A stretch of 64,000 bases of DNA from Sphingobium bisphenolivorans (GCF_000412635.1 NZ_ASTG01000011.1:62001-126000); one strand, 5' to 3'. Counted from the stretch's first letter, positions 16,045-26,635 are shown. The notes: a model not told the origin generated them from the letters alone. Program-made: numbers and translations.

Positions 16045-18703
16045 TGCGGCCTAGCAGTTCGGCCAGCCCCGCAAAGGCGTGGTTGCCAGCGGGCGCGGCG
16101 GCCGAAGCGGCGGAGGCGGGACGAGGTGCGCCGCCGCGCGGCTTGGCATGGGGCGGAGCGCCCCGCTTGTCACGGCCATGCTGGGCATGCGCCTGCTGGT
16201 GCGGGCGGGGCTTCTGCCGGCCACGGAAGGCCCAATTGGACCCGCCCTCAGCGGGTGCCTCGACGGGACGGAAGCCGGCGAGACGCATCAGCTGGAGGAA
16301 GGCGGGCTCGGAGAGGCCGAGCGACACGATCTGCGGGCTTAGCGCGGTGAAGGCCTCGTTCTTGGCGATCGCCTCATGCGCGGTGCGGGCCATCCGCTCG
16401 GCCATGTCAATGCGCAGCATCTGTTCGCCAAAGCCGCGGAAGCCGGCGATCCGCGCGCCCATCTGGTCCGGCTTGTCGCCCGCCGGGATGAGGGTGAGGC
16501 CGGGGCCGGGCAGCGGCAGGCAGGGCTTGGCGAGACGGGCCGCAAGCAGCGCTGCGCGCCAGCGGGCGGCGCCCGGCTTCAACAGGCCGGGATGATAGAT
16601 GTCGAGCACGCCGATATCGATGCCGGCGCGGCGGAGCAGGTGGCGCTGGTCCTTGTCGAGATGGCCGAGCGCCGAATCAAGGTCCGTGCGCGCGATGACG
16701 CCGCCCGCATCGGCCAGCTGCGCGAAGACGGCGCGGACCACGGCGGGCACTTCGGGATCGCTGCTGCTCGCCACCATCTTGGTGAGGGGGAGGAGATGCT
16801 TTTCCTTCTGCCCGTCGAACCAGGTGCCGAGGCGGGTCGCGACCTGCTTCTGCACATCCTGTCCCAAGGCCAGAAGGGCGCGATCCAGCCGAATTTCGGG
16901 CGTCAGCAGCGCCGGGCCGCCGTGCAGCGTCGCCACGACATTGCCCTGCCAGCTGATGCCGGGCGCCTGTCCTGCATCGTCCATGAGCGCGAAATCAGTA
17001 TCGGGCGCGCCCAGCAATTCGTCAGCCTTCACTCGCAATATCCTTCCAAGGCGCCGTTCAGCGGCCGCCAGCAGCATCTTTCTATCCTGATGCCGCGTAG
17101 CCGGATCGACCGAGAAACGAAATCCGTCAAGTCGCCCGATCGTCTCACCATCGACGCAGACCGTCCCGTCCTGCTCAATATCCACCGGCAGATTGCTGGC
17201 GCTCTGCCCTATATCACGCAGCAGCACCGTGGTTCTACGGTCAACGAAACGCTGGGTGAGCGCGGCGTGAAGCGCGTCGGAAAGCCTTTCTTCAAGGGCG
17301 CGGGTGCGTTCCGCCATTTCGGCGGGATGGGCGAGCCAGTCGGCGCGGTGCGCGATGTAGGACCATGTGCGCGCGGCGGCGATGCGGCCCGACAGGATAT
17401 CAATGTCGCCCTGCACCGAATCGAGTCGCGCGATCTGCTGGGCGAACCAGTCGCGGGGGATGTGGCCCTGTGCTTCCGAGAGGAAGCGCCAGATGCGGCT
17501 GACGGTGCGGGCATGATGTTCGGCGCCCAGCTTCTGGAAATCGGGCAGGCCGCAGGCGGCCCAGAGGCGCTCGACCTGTTTCTTGCCTCGCGCCCGTTCG
17601 ATCACCAGCGGATCGTCGGCCAAGCGCTTGAGGACGGCAAGGTCCACCGCTTCGGGAGCGGCGCGCAATTCCTCCCGTTCCGGCTTTTCCTCCAGATCGA
17701 GGATCAGATGGTCGAGCGTGTCGGTGCGCGGCGTGCCGTCGCGCCAGAAAAGCTGGCCGACGGGCGGGAAGCGGTGCGCCTCGATCGCCTCGATCTCTTC
17801 GGGCGTGAAGGCGGCGTCGCCATCCTCATGGCCGAGGCTGCCGAACGTGCCGTCCTTGTGGTGGCGCCCGGCGCGCCCGGCGATCTGCGCCATTTCCGCG
17901 ACCGTAAGGCGGCGGGTGCGGCGGCCGTCGAACTTGCGCAGCGAGGCGAAGGCGACATGGGCGACGTCGAGGTTGAGGCCCATGCCGATCGCGTCGGTGG
18001 CGACCAGATAATCGACTTCGCCATTCAGGAACATCTGCACCTGCGCGTTGCGGGTGCGGGGGGAGAGCGCGCCCATCACCACCGCCGCGCCGCCACGAAA
18101 GCGGCGCAGCATCTCGGCGACGGCGTAGACTTCCTCGGCGGAGAAGGCGACGATGGCGGAGCGCTTGGGCAGGCGGGAGAGTTTCTTGGCGCCGGCATAG
18201 CTCAGCGTCGAGAAGCGCGGCCGGCCGATAATCTCTGCGTCGGGAACCAGCGATTTGACGATGCGACTGATGCTCGCCGAACCGAGGATCATGGTTTCCT
18301 CCCGTCCGCGCGCGCGGAGCAGGCGGTCGGTGAAGATATGGCCGCGTTCCGGATCGGCGCCGAGCTGCGCTTCATCAAGCGCTACGAAGGCGAAATCTTC
18401 CTTCGTTCCGGCTTCCCGGCCCCCACCGATCGGCATGGATTCGGCCGTGCAGAGATAATAGCGGGCGCCCGGCGGGATGATCTTTTCCTCGCCGGTAATG
18501 AGCGCGACCTGTTCCGCCCCCTTCATGCCGACGACCCGGTCATAGACCTCCCGCGCAAGCAGGCGCAGGGGAAAGCCCATCATCCCGGAGGAATGGCCGC
18601 ACATGCGTTCGACGGCGAGGTGAGTCTTGCCGGTGTTGGTTGGGCCCAACACGGCTGTGATGGGCGAACGGGCGAACTGGGCCATGAACCCCATGTCGGG
18701 CAT
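16037..18703 (-). CDS. Suv3-like superfamily 2 RNA/DNA helicase
   Basis: A large (about 888-residue) helicase related to the mitochondrial Suv3 degradosome helicase. Motifs: Walker A AVLGPTNTGKTHLA near residue 20, DEAQ-type Walker B in VALDEAQLGAD, motif III LGSASISRIV and motif VI QIAGRAGRHH. A long middle region follows, then a basic Lys/Arg/His/Pro-rich tail that suits RNA binding. The frame is open back to a TTG at 18754 with an AAAGGAG just inside it; I chose the ATG at 18703, but starts at 18694 or 18685 are equally possible. Confidence 0.88.
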   Translation of the reverse strand: MPDMGFMAQFARSPITAVLGPTNTGKTHLAVERMCGHSSGMMGFPLRLLAREVYDRVVGMKGAEQVALITGEEKIIPPGARYYLCTAESMPIGGGREAGTKEDFAFVALDEAQLGADPERGHIFTDRLLRARGREETMILGSASISRIVKSLVPDAEIIGRPRFSTLSYAGAKKLSRLPKRSAIVAFSAEEVYAVAEMLRRFRGGAAVVMGALSPRTRNAQVQMFLNGEVDYLVATDAIGMGLNLDVAHVAFASLRKFDGRRTRRLTVAEMAQIAGRAGRHHKDGTFGSLGHEDGDAAFTPEEIEAIEAHRFPPVGQLFWRDGTPRTDTLDHLILDLEEKPEREELRAAPEAVDLAVLKRLADDPLVIERARGKKQVERLWAACGLPDFQKLGAEHHARTVSRIWRFLSEAQGHIPRDWFAQQIARLDSVQGDIDILSGRIAAARTWSYIAHRADWLAHPAEMAERTRALEERLSDALHAALTQRFVDRRTTVLLRDIGQSASNLPVDIEQDGTVCVDGETIGRLDGFRFSVDPATRHQDRKMLLAAAERRLGRILRVKADELLGAPDTDFALMDDAGQAPGISWQGNVVATLHGGPALLTPEIRLDRALLALGQDVQKQVATRLGTWFDGQKEKHLLPLTKMVASSSDPEVPAVVRAVFAQLADAGGVIARTDLDSALGHLDKDQRHLLRRAGIDIGVLDIYHPGLLKPGAARWRAALLAARLAKPCLPLPGPGLTLIPAGDKPDQMGARIAGFRGFGEQMLRIDMAERMARTAHEAIAKNEAFTALSPQIVSLGLSEPAFLQLMRLAGFRPVEAPAEGGSNWAFRGRQKPRPHQQAHAQHGRDKRGAPPHAKPRGGAPRPASAASAAAPAGNHAFAGLAELLGRNG

Positions 18704-18855
18704 GGGGCGGGCAAGGACAAGGGGAAAGCGGCGGAAATCGCTCCTTTGCCCCAAATTGGGGCTTCGGTCTGGAAGCAGCCTCGCTTCATCGTGGATATCA
18801 AGGGGAAAGCGCCATCTTTATTTGACTTTAACCTTGTGCCTTCACAGAATTGCGG

Positions 18856-20439
18856 ATGAACGCGACGGCGGGGGTCGGCGCGACAATCGCCCGCGGGGGG
18901 CCTTCAAACGTGTTTCATGCCAGTCAGACTCATGCCCAACAGGGCGGCGCTTCCGCGTCCCTGTGGCTGACTGACGCGCTGCGTAACCCCGCGAAGCCCG
19001 CTGACGGCCGCCATTGGCGGGAACGGGTGCGCGACTGGGCCGAGGACGTCGAGCTGGTTCCCGACCTTGGCCAGCGTGTCGGCAGCCCGACATGGTTCCG
19101 GGGCCTTGCGACCTGTTTCGGCCTGTGCGCGGCGGCGCTGTACCTGTCGCCCGGTTTCCAGCCGATTCCCGGCGAGCCGCAGCCGCTGATGGCGCCCGCG
19201 CATTATGACGAGGTCCGCAGCCAGATGATCACCCCGCTGGCACTGGGCGCGGACAGCGGGCGGCGCATGGGGCCGACCGATGCGGTCCAGCCGCTGCGCG
19301 AGACGCCGGAACGACCGCAGATCGAATTGCGCGCGCAGATCGGCGGCAGCGATTCGCTGGCACGGGCGCTGACACGCGCCGGGGTGAGCGGCGGCGACGT
19401 CGCCACGGTCATGAGCCTGGCGAGCGGCGACATCGCCAAGGGGCTGAAGCCCGGCACGCCGCTGGACATCCTGTTGGGCCGGCGTGCGAGCCGGGACATG
19501 CCGCGTCCGCTGGACAGGCTGGCATTCCGCGCGCGGCTTGACCTGGGGCTGGAGATCGCTCGCGAGGACGGCGTGTTGCAGGTGAAACGCACGGCGATCC
19601 ATGTCGATGACACGCCGCTGCGCATTCAGGGCGTGGTCGGGGAGAGCCTTTATCGCTCTGCTCGTGCGGCGGGCGCGCCACCCAAGGCGATCCAGTCCTT
19701 CCTGCGCGTGGTGGCGCAGCAGATCGACCTTGGTTCGGTTTCGCCGGGCGACCGCTACGACATCATCACCGAATATCGCCGCGCCGACACCGGCGACGTC
19801 GAGGTGGGCGACTTGCTGTTCGCGGGGCTGCATCGCGCGAGCGGGCGCGGCATCGACATGCTGAAGTGGAGCAGCGACGGGCGCACGCAATGGTTCGAGG
19901 CGTCGGGCGTCGGCCAGCGGCGCGGGGTGCTGTCGGCGCCGGTCGCCGGGCGCATGTCGTCGAGCTTCGGCATGCGGCGGCATCCGATCCTGGGCTATAC
20001 GCGCATGCATGCGGGGATCGACTTCGCGGCGCGCTATGGATCGCCCATCTATGCGGTGACCGATGGCGTCGTGACCTATGCCGGACGGCATGGCGGGCAT
20101 GGCAATTATGTCCGCCTGCAGCATGGCGGCGGCCTGGCCACCGGCTATGCCCATATGAGCCGGATCGCGGCGCGGCCGGGGCAGCGCGTGCGTCAGGGGC
20201 AGGTGATCGGCTATGTCGGGTCGAGCGGCCTGTCGACCGGTCCGCACCTTCATTATGAACTGTATCGCGGTGGGCGGACGGTCAATCCGATGTCCGTGCG
20301 CTTTACCACGACGGCGCAGCTGGAAGGGCGCGAACTGGCGGCGTTCCGGGCGCGATTGATGCAGCTCAAGAGCCTGCGAGTGGGATTGCCGGTGCAGGTG
20401 GCGCAGAAGGATGCGGCGCCGGCGGTGCAGAGCAATTAG
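18856..20439 (+). CDS. M23-family metallopeptidase (LytM domain)
   Basis: A roughly 527-residue envelope protein. An N-terminal hydrophilic part precedes one hydrophobic segment (FRGLATCFGLCAAALYLSPGF, around residue 85), then a periplasmic region with LysM/OapA-like spacing and a C-terminal M23 endopeptidase domain: SSFGMRRHPILGYTRMHAGID carries the zinc-binding His and Asp, and STGPHLHYELYRGG the HxH motif, so the active site looks intact. It would cut peptide cross-links in peptidoglycan or, with partners, activate amidases. Start uncertain (TTG at 18850 is an alternative). Confidence 0.88.
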   Translation: MNATAGVGATIARGGPSNVFHASQTHAQQGGASASLWLTDALRNPAKPADGRHWRERVRDWAEDVELVPDLGQRVGSPTWFRGLATCFGLCAAALYLSPGFQPIPGEPQPLMAPAHYDEVRSQMITPLALGADSGRRMGPTDAVQPLRETPERPQIELRAQIGGSDSLARALTRAGVSGGDVATVMSLASGDIAKGLKPGTPLDILLGRRASRDMPRPLDRLAFRARLDLGLEIAREDGVLQVKRTAIHVDDTPLRIQGVVGESLYRSARAAGAPPKAIQSFLRVVAQQIDLGSVSPGDRYDIITEYRRADTGDVEVGDLLFAGLHRASGRGIDMLKWSSDGRTQWFEASGVGQRRGVLSAPVAGRMSSSFGMRRHPILGYTRMHAGIDFAARYGSPIYAVTDGVVTYAGRHGGHGNYVRLQHGGGLATGYAHMSRIAARPGQRVRQGQVIGYVGSSGLSTGPHLHYELYRGGRTVNPMSVRFTTTAQLEGRELAAFRARLMQLKSLRVGLPVQVAQKDAAPAVQSN

Positions 20440-20478
20440 CGCCTTTCCGTCGTAAAGCGCCTCGGCTAACGGGCGGGG

Positions 20479-21270
20479 ATGATCGCTTCGCCTGCCTCCG
20501 GCATTACCGCTCTGTTGCTTGCCGGGTCGCGGCCCGGTGCCGACCCGCTGGCGCAGGCAGCGGGCGTTTCGATCAAGCCGCTGGCGCCGGTCGCGGGCGA
20601 GCCCATGATCAACCATCCCGTGCGCGCGCTGCTGGCGCATCCGGCGATCGGACAGGTCGTGATCCTGACGCAGGCGCCGGAGCTGTTCGCGGCCGATCCG
20701 GCGACGGCTTGGCTGGCCGAGCACCCCGACGTGCGGTTCGAGCGGAGCGGGGGCGGCATAGCCGCCTCGCTGCTGGGGGTGCTGGAGCGGGAGGAATTTT
20801 CCTTTCCGCTGCTGATGACGACGGCGGACCATGTGCTGCTGGACGGTGCGATGCTGGATCAGATGGTGGCTGAGGCAGCCGGCACGGACATTGCGATGGC
20901 GATGGTCGAGCGGGCGACGCTGCTGGCGCGCTACCCCCAGTCGCGGCGGACCTGGCTCAAATTCCGGGACGGCTGGTGGTCGGGCGCCAATATCTTCTGG
21001 TTCGGCAGCGCGCGGGCGCGGCCGGTGATCGCGCTGTGGCAGGAGGTGGAGCAGGACCGCAAGAAGGGGTGGAAGATCCTCTCCGCCTTCGGGCCGCTGG
21101 CGCTGCTGGGGGCGGTGCTGCGGATCTCGACCCTGCGCGGCGGGATCGCGCGGGTGGGGCGGCGATTCGGGCTGGCCGCGCGGCTGGTGGCGATGGCGCA
21201 GGCGGAGGCGTGCATCGACGCGGACAAGGTGGAGGATGTGGCTTTGATCGAGGAGATATTGGCTCAATAG
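20479..21270 (+). CDS. MobA-like nucleotidyltransferase family protein
   Basis: A 263-residue protein starting with the NTP-transferase motif ITALLLAGSRPGADPLAQ and the lysine of SIKPLAPVAGEPMINH, followed by LLMTTADHVLLD, the metal-binding Asp region. This is the MobA/GT-A-like fold (NTP_transf_3). Substrate unknown; such proteins make nucleotide-sugar or molybdopterin dinucleotide type products. It is the gene after the M23 peptidase and ends overlapping the convergent ArsR gene by 7 bases. Confidence 0.75.
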   Translation: MIASPASGITALLLAGSRPGADPLAQAAGVSIKPLAPVAGEPMINHPVRALLAHPAIGQVVILTQAPELFAADPATAWLAEHPDVRFERSGGGIAASLLGVLEREEFSFPLLMTTADHVLLDGAMLDQMVAEAAGTDIAMAMVERATLLARYPQSRRTWLKFRDGWWSGANIFWFGSARARPVIALWQEVEQDRKKGWKILSAFGPLALLGAVLRISTLRGGIARVGRRFGLAARLVAMAQAEACIDADKVEDVALIEEILAQ

Positions 21271-21605
21271 GCATCGAGGCCCTCCAGCGCGGTGAAGCGC
21301 TGGGACCAGAGCGCGCCATAGACGGCCATCCACCGGACGATGGGAGCCAGCCCCTTGGCGCGGGCGGTGTAGTAGGTTTCGCGGCCGGAGCGGCGGGCGG
21401 TCACGAGGCTAGCGCGCTTGAGCTTGCCAAGGTGGCGCGACACCATCGGCTGCGATACACCCGAAACCGCTGTCAGGGCGTGGACGCTCTGCTCGCCTTC
21501 GCGGACCAGATATTCCAGGATCGTGCGGCGGGTGCCATCGGATAGCGCCTTGAACAGCTCGTCACAGGCGGCGGAGCGGTCGCCCCTCAAAATCGGCTCA
21601 GTCAT
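21264..21605 (-). CDS. ArsR-family winged-helix regulator
   Basis: A 113-residue regulator with the ArsR fold: DELFKALSDGTRRTILEYL, recognition helix in GVSQPMVSRHLGKLKRASLV, then the wing TARRSGRETYYTARA. There is no cysteine cluster for metal binding beyond a single N-terminal Cys, so it is more like the SdpR/self-repressor or SAM-responsive branch than arsenic sensors. Divergent from ccrM across 290 bases; whether it regulates ccrM is unknown. Confidence 0.85.
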   Translation of the reverse strand: MTEPILRGDRSAACDELFKALSDGTRRTILEYLVREGEQSVHALTAVSGVSQPMVSRHLGKLKRASLVTARRSGRETYYTARAKGLAPIVRWMAVYGALWSQRFTALEGLDAY

Positions 21606-21706
21606 GTATGAACCATAACCAATGGGTTATGGGATAGTCAAGGTGAAGCGAGTTTTTTGCGCGCCAGACGGCGTTAACCAAAAAAACTTTAGCGCGCTTT
21701 TTGGCT

Positions 21707-23020
<1,314 letters not shown>

Positions 23021-23073
23021 AGGGCACGGCAACGCGCTTGGAAGGCCTGCTGCTCTGGTTTGAGGGACTAACA

Positions 23074-24195
23074 ATGCTTTCCCATATTCCCGCCAGGGCC
23101 CGGCTTTACCTGCGCCCGACATGGTTCGTGCCTTCGCCGATCGGTTTGCCGGACGGGTCGGCGTCGCGGATGGGGAATGGGCTGATCTGGTTCCAGGCCT
23201 ATGAGCTGACGGCGCTTTCCGGGGACGAGCGGGTCGCGCGGGTGACGGTGCCGGTGGCGGAGTTTGCCGAGGCTGTCGCGGGACTGCCCGATCCGCTGGC
23301 GGAGCGGGCGCGGCGGCTGGCGGCGAACATCTCCGCCCAGCGGCAGCCGCTGGTGCTGGGGGAGCGGACGATCCGGTTCGATGCGCCGCAGGTCATGGCG
23401 ATCCTGAACGTGACCCCCGACAGCTTTTCCGACGGCGGCAGGCATATGGACGATCCGCAGGCAGCGGCCGACGCCGGTTTCGCCATGGCGGCGGCGGGCG
23501 CGGCGCTTATCGATGTAGGGGGCGAATCGACGCGGCCGCGCGCGCCCAAGGTCTGGGAAGGCGATGAGATCGCGCGGGTCGTGCCGGTGATCGAGCGGCT
23601 CGCGGCAGCCGGCGTCCCGGTGTCGATCGACACGCGCAAGGCTGCGGTGATGGAGGCGGCGGTGGCGGCGGGTGCGCGGGTCATCAATGATGTGAGCGCG
23701 CTGCTGCACGATCCGCGATCGATGGAGGTCGCAGTTACGGCCGGTTGCCCGGTGATCCTGATGCATGCGCCTTCGGCGGGGGATGATCCGCATGAGAATC
23801 CGGGCGGCTATGGCGATGTCGTGGCGGATGTGTTCGACATGCTGGAGGCGCGGATCGACGCCTGTGTTTCAGCGGGCATCGAAAGGGGCAGGATCATGGT
23901 CGATCCGGGGCTGGGCTTCGGCAAGAGCCTGGCCGACAATCTGGCCCTAGTGAACGGCCTTGCCACCTTCCAGGGGTTGGGTGTGCCGCTGCTGTTCGCG
24001 GGGAGCCGCAAGCGTCTGATCGGGGCGCTGTCAAACGAAGCACCGGCGGCGGACCGGCTCGGCGGGTCGGTGGCGCTGGCCTTTCGGGCGGCGCAGCTAG
24101 GCGCGCAGATGGTGCGCGTGCATGATGTGCGGGAGAGCGTGCAGGCGCTGCATCTGTGGCGCGGGCTGGCCGATGCGGGCTTGAGTGCGGTTTGA
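23074..24195 (+). CDS. folP: Dihydropteroate synthase with N-terminal extension
   Basis: A 373-residue enzyme that joins 4-aminobenzoate to the pterin pyrophosphate in folate synthesis. Motifs: VMAILNVTPDSFSDGG, LIDVGGESTRP, VSIDTRKAAVM, VINDVSALL, MVDPGLGFGKS and FAGSRKRLIG. The catalytic domain starts only near residue 108; the first ~100 residues (RLYLRPTWFVPSPIGLP and onward) have no counterpart in the 282-residue E. coli enzyme. Start at 23074 (MLSHIPARARLYL); the frame is open slightly further upstream. It follows ccrM by 53 bases. Confidence 0.94.
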   Translation: MLSHIPARARLYLRPTWFVPSPIGLPDGSASRMGNGLIWFQAYELTALSGDERVARVTVPVAEFAEAVAGLPDPLAERARRLAANISAQRQPLVLGERTIRFDAPQVMAILNVTPDSFSDGGRHMDDPQAAADAGFAMAAAGAALIDVGGESTRPRAPKVWEGDEIARVVPVIERLAAAGVPVSIDTRKAAVMEAAVAAGARVINDVSALLHDPRSMEVAVTAGCPVILMHAPSAGDDPHENPGGYGDVVADVFDMLEARIDACVSAGIERGRIMVDPGLGFGKSLADNLALVNGLATFQGLGVPLLFAGSRKRLIGALSNEAPAADRLGGSVALAFRAAQLGAQMVRVHDVRESVQALHLWRGLADAGLSAV

Positions 24196-24245
24196 GGGGG
24201 GGTAAGCTTCGCAATTCCAGGGCTGGGCGCGACCGGAAGGTGAAG

Positions 24246-24274
24246 CGTCACCCCGGATCAAGTCCGGGGTGACG
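24246..24274. repeat. Dispersed palindromic repeat after folP
   Basis: CGTCACCCCGGA at 24246-24257 is perfectly complementary to TCCGGGGTGACG at 24263-24274 around TCAAG. The same core occurs at 12030-12058 and a variant at 10147-10169. It sits between convergent folP and a lipoprotein gene and could also act as a terminator, although only GTTT follows. Confidence 0.7.
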
Positions 24275-24288
24275 ACCGTTTAATCGCC

Positions 24289-24933
24289 TTAACGCGCCGC
24301 TTCGGCCGCGTTGCTGGCGGCCGGTGCCGCGTCGCTGTCGGGCGTTTGCGCCTTGGGGGCGAAGATCTTGAGGCTGTCGAGCGTCCGTTCCGCCATCGTC
24401 TGATATTGTTCGCTGAGCATCTCGGGATAGACGAACGACGCAGTGACGATCGATCCGTCGGCCCGCTTGAGCAGGCGAATCGCGACATTATTGCCTTCGC
24501 CGTCGTTGGCGGTGCCGCGATATTCATTGTCGCCGATGAAGTCGCCGCTGACCCCTTCGGCGCCCGCGTTGGCGGCTTCGACGATTTCCCGAAGAGCCTT
24601 GTCGCCATCACTGGGCTGCCAGAAGATGCGGACGTCCGCGCCCGCGCCGGGGTCCTGATAGACGACCCCGTCGGCGGTGCTGGCGGCCGCATCCTTCCGC
24701 CAGCCTTCCGGGAAAGTGATGGAAAAGCCGCGCTCTACATTCACATAGTTGCGCGAGGCGGGCGTTTCCGCCTTGGCCGCCGCCATGGCTCTCGCCGCTT
24801 CGGCATTGGCGGCGGCGGCGAGTTGATCCTGGCTGGGAAGGTCCTCCACCGGCTCGGCGCGCCCGCAGGCGGCGAGCAGCAGGACAGTCGAGAGGAGCAG
24901 CGGACGATGAGCAGCAAGGCGGGTGATCTTCAT
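24289..24933 (-). CDS. Putative lipoprotein of unknown function
   Basis: A 214-residue protein with a lipoprotein signal peptide ending LLLAACGR (lipobox LAAC, Cys at about residue 23). A low-complexity Ala-rich linker precedes a globular part (NYVNVERGFSITFPEGWRKD, FIGDNEYRGTANDGEGNNV, QYQTMAERTLDSLKIF) reminiscent of PsbP-like or LpqN-type domains with a short FPEGW motif. No firm family. Start at 24933 (MKITRLAAHRP) gives a normal signal peptide. Envelope-located by inference. Confidence 0.7.
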   Translation of the reverse strand: MKITRLAAHRPLLLSTVLLLAACGRAEPVEDLPSQDQLAAAANAEAARAMAAAKAETPASRNYVNVERGFSITFPEGWRKDAAASTADGVVYQDPGAGADVRIFWQPSDGDKALREIVEAANAGAEGVSGDFIGDNEYRGTANDGEGNNVAIRLLKRADGSIVTASFVYPEMLSEQYQTMAERTLDSLKIFAPKAQTPDSDAAPAASNAAEAAR

Positions 24934-25025
24934 CCGCTTTCCAAAGCATAGGCGCTGCGACAATACAACGCCGTAACCATCGGGGCAGCGATGATCGTCG
25001 ATGGCGCGGGGCAGGCGCTGCCGTG

Positions 25026-26474
25026 TCAGGCGGCGCTGTCGATGCCGAGTTCGGCGAGCTTGCGGTAGAGGGTGGACCGGCCGATCCCCAGCCTGCGGGC
25101 GACCTCCGTCATGCGGCCGCGATAATGGCCGATGGCAAGGCGGATGACGTCCGCCTCTATTTCGGCAAGCGGGCGGACATGGCCGTCACCTTCGAACAGG
25201 GTGATGCCGGCCGCTTCGCGCGGCGGCTGCGGCAGAGCGCGCAGCCGGGCCTGGCCGTGATCGCCATGCGTGCGCGTGTGAATCTGCGCGGCGATCTGCG
25301 GGAAATCCTGCGGCGTCAGCGCATCGCTTTCGCACAGAACGGCGGCGCGGAAGAGGGCGTTCTGAAGCTGGCGCACATTGCCGGGCCAGTCATGCTGCAT
25401 CAGCAGGGCGAGCGCGTCATCGGTGAGCCCGAGGCTACGCAGGCCCGGCTGCCCCGCAATGCGGGCGAGCAGGTGGCGGCAGAGCGCCGGCACGTCGCCC
25501 AGCCTTTCGCGCAGCGGCGGGATCGTTAGCTGAACGACGTTGAGGCGGTAATAAAGGTCCTCGCGGAAGCGGCCGGCCTCGATCTCGTCATGCAACCGCT
25601 TGTTGGTGGCGGCGATGACGCGGACATCGACATGGATCGGGCGGCGCGCGCCCAAGGGCTGAACCTCGCCGTCCTGGAGCACGCGCAGCAGCTTGACCTG
25701 TGCGTCCAGCGGCATCTCGCTGACTTCATCGAGGAAGATGGTGCCGGTGTCGGCGGACACGAACTTGCCGACCTGCCGATCGAAGGCGCCGGTGAAGGCG
25801 CCTCGCTCATGGCCGAACAGGTCCGATTCCACCAGATTGGCGGGGATCGCGCCGCAATTGACCGTGACCATCGGCTGCTTGTGGCGGGGGGAGGCCGCGT
25901 GGATGGCGCGCGCCACCACATCCTTGCCGACGCCGCTTTCGCCCTCGATCAATACCGGCACGCGGGCGCGCGCGGCCTTGGCGGCAATGGCGAGGGCTGC
26001 GCGAAACTGCGGCGCGGCGCCGACAACATCCTCGAACGAGAGGGCGGCGGAAATCTTCTCCGTGAGCGGGCGCAGTTCGCCGCGCGCACTGGCGTGGGCG
26101 AGGGTGGCGTTCAGCGCTGCCAGCAGCCGTTCGGGTGCGATCGGCTTGGCGAGATAGTCGGTCGCGCCCGCGCGCATCGCATCGACGGCGACCGCGACAT
26201 TATTATGGGCGGTCACCACCAGGATGGGGAGCGCGGGCCTGCGGGAGCGCAATTCCCGGATGAGGCCGGTGGGTTCATAGCTGGGGCTCCACTGGTCGAG
26301 CAGCACGGCGTCGAGCCGCATGCCGTCCTGCGTGCCCAGCGTGGCGATGGCGGTGTCGCCGTCATTGGCGAAGATCGTACGCCATCCGGCGCGCGCGGCG
26401 AGCGCGGATACCAGCCTGCGCTGGGCCGGTTCGTCATCGATCAACATCAGCATGGGTACGCCGTCGCGCGCCAT
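25026..26474 (-). CDS. NtrC-family sigma-54-dependent response regulator
   Basis: A 482-residue regulator with three domains. Receiver, residues ~8-120: acidic pair in LIDDEP, phospho-acceptor Asp60 in AVLLDQWSP and Lys110 in DYLAKP. AAA+ activator, ~145-390: Walker A GESGVGKD (178-185), the sigma-54-contact loop GAFTGA (225-230) and GTIFLDEVSEMP. C-terminal Fis-type helix-turn-helix in EVARRLGIGRSTLYRKL. All key residues are present, so it should activate sigma-54 promoters when phosphorylated. No histidine kinase gene is adjacent. Confidence 0.9.
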   Translation of the reverse strand: MARDGVPMLMLIDDEPAQRRLVSALAARAGWRTIFANDGDTAIATLGTQDGMRLDAVLLDQWSPSYEPTGLIRELRSRRPALPILVVTAHNNVAVAVDAMRAGATDYLAKPIAPERLLAALNATLAHASARGELRPLTEKISAALSFEDVVGAAPQFRAALAIAAKAARARVPVLIEGESGVGKDVVARAIHAASPRHKQPMVTVNCGAIPANLVESDLFGHERGAFTGAFDRQVGKFVSADTGTIFLDEVSEMPLDAQVKLLRVLQDGEVQPLGARRPIHVDVRVIAATNKRLHDEIEAGRFREDLYYRLNVVQLTIPPLRERLGDVPALCRHLLARIAGQPGLRSLGLTDDALALLMQHDWPGNVRQLQNALFRAAVLCESDALTPQDFPQIAAQIHTRTHGDHGQARLRALPQPPREAAGITLFEGDGHVRPLAEIEADVIRLAIGHYRGRMTEVARRLGIGRSTLYRKLAELGIDSAA

Positions 26475-26510
26475 TCCTACCCCTCTTTCAGTCAGGCGGA
26501 CAGGGTAAGC

Positions 26511-26540
26511 GGAACCGGTAAAAACCGGCTTAACCGGAAA
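26511..26540. promoter_or_regulatory. Triple CCGG element between sigma-54 regulator and coxIV
   Basis: CCGGT-AAAA-ACCGG forms a perfect short palindrome, and a third CCGG follows after CTTAA. It lies in the 161-base divergent gap, about 45 bases from the regulator start, a likely place for an autoregulatory operator. Function is inferred. Confidence 0.3.
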
Positions 26541-26635
26541 GATTTTCTTGCATGGTTGCGGGTTGAGGCTAGGGGACCTTGGCGATACTAGGTTGCCACC
26601 AGTGATGATGAACGGCTGAAACAGAGGGAGCGGAC

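Noticed and set aside
18704..18754. TTG at 18754 as the helicase start
   Set aside because: The AAAGGAG lies after it, not before; the added residues are not family-like. The ATG at 18703 was preferred but is not certain.
16376..18859. Very long plus-strand open frame (827 codons) opposite the helicase gene
   Set aside because: It is a shadow of the helicase in GC-rich DNA; its translation is rich in Arg/Gly/His with no domain pattern, whereas the minus strand has full helicase motifs. The same holds for frames at 1236-3122 (+), 42863-45430 (-) and 18904-21333 (-).
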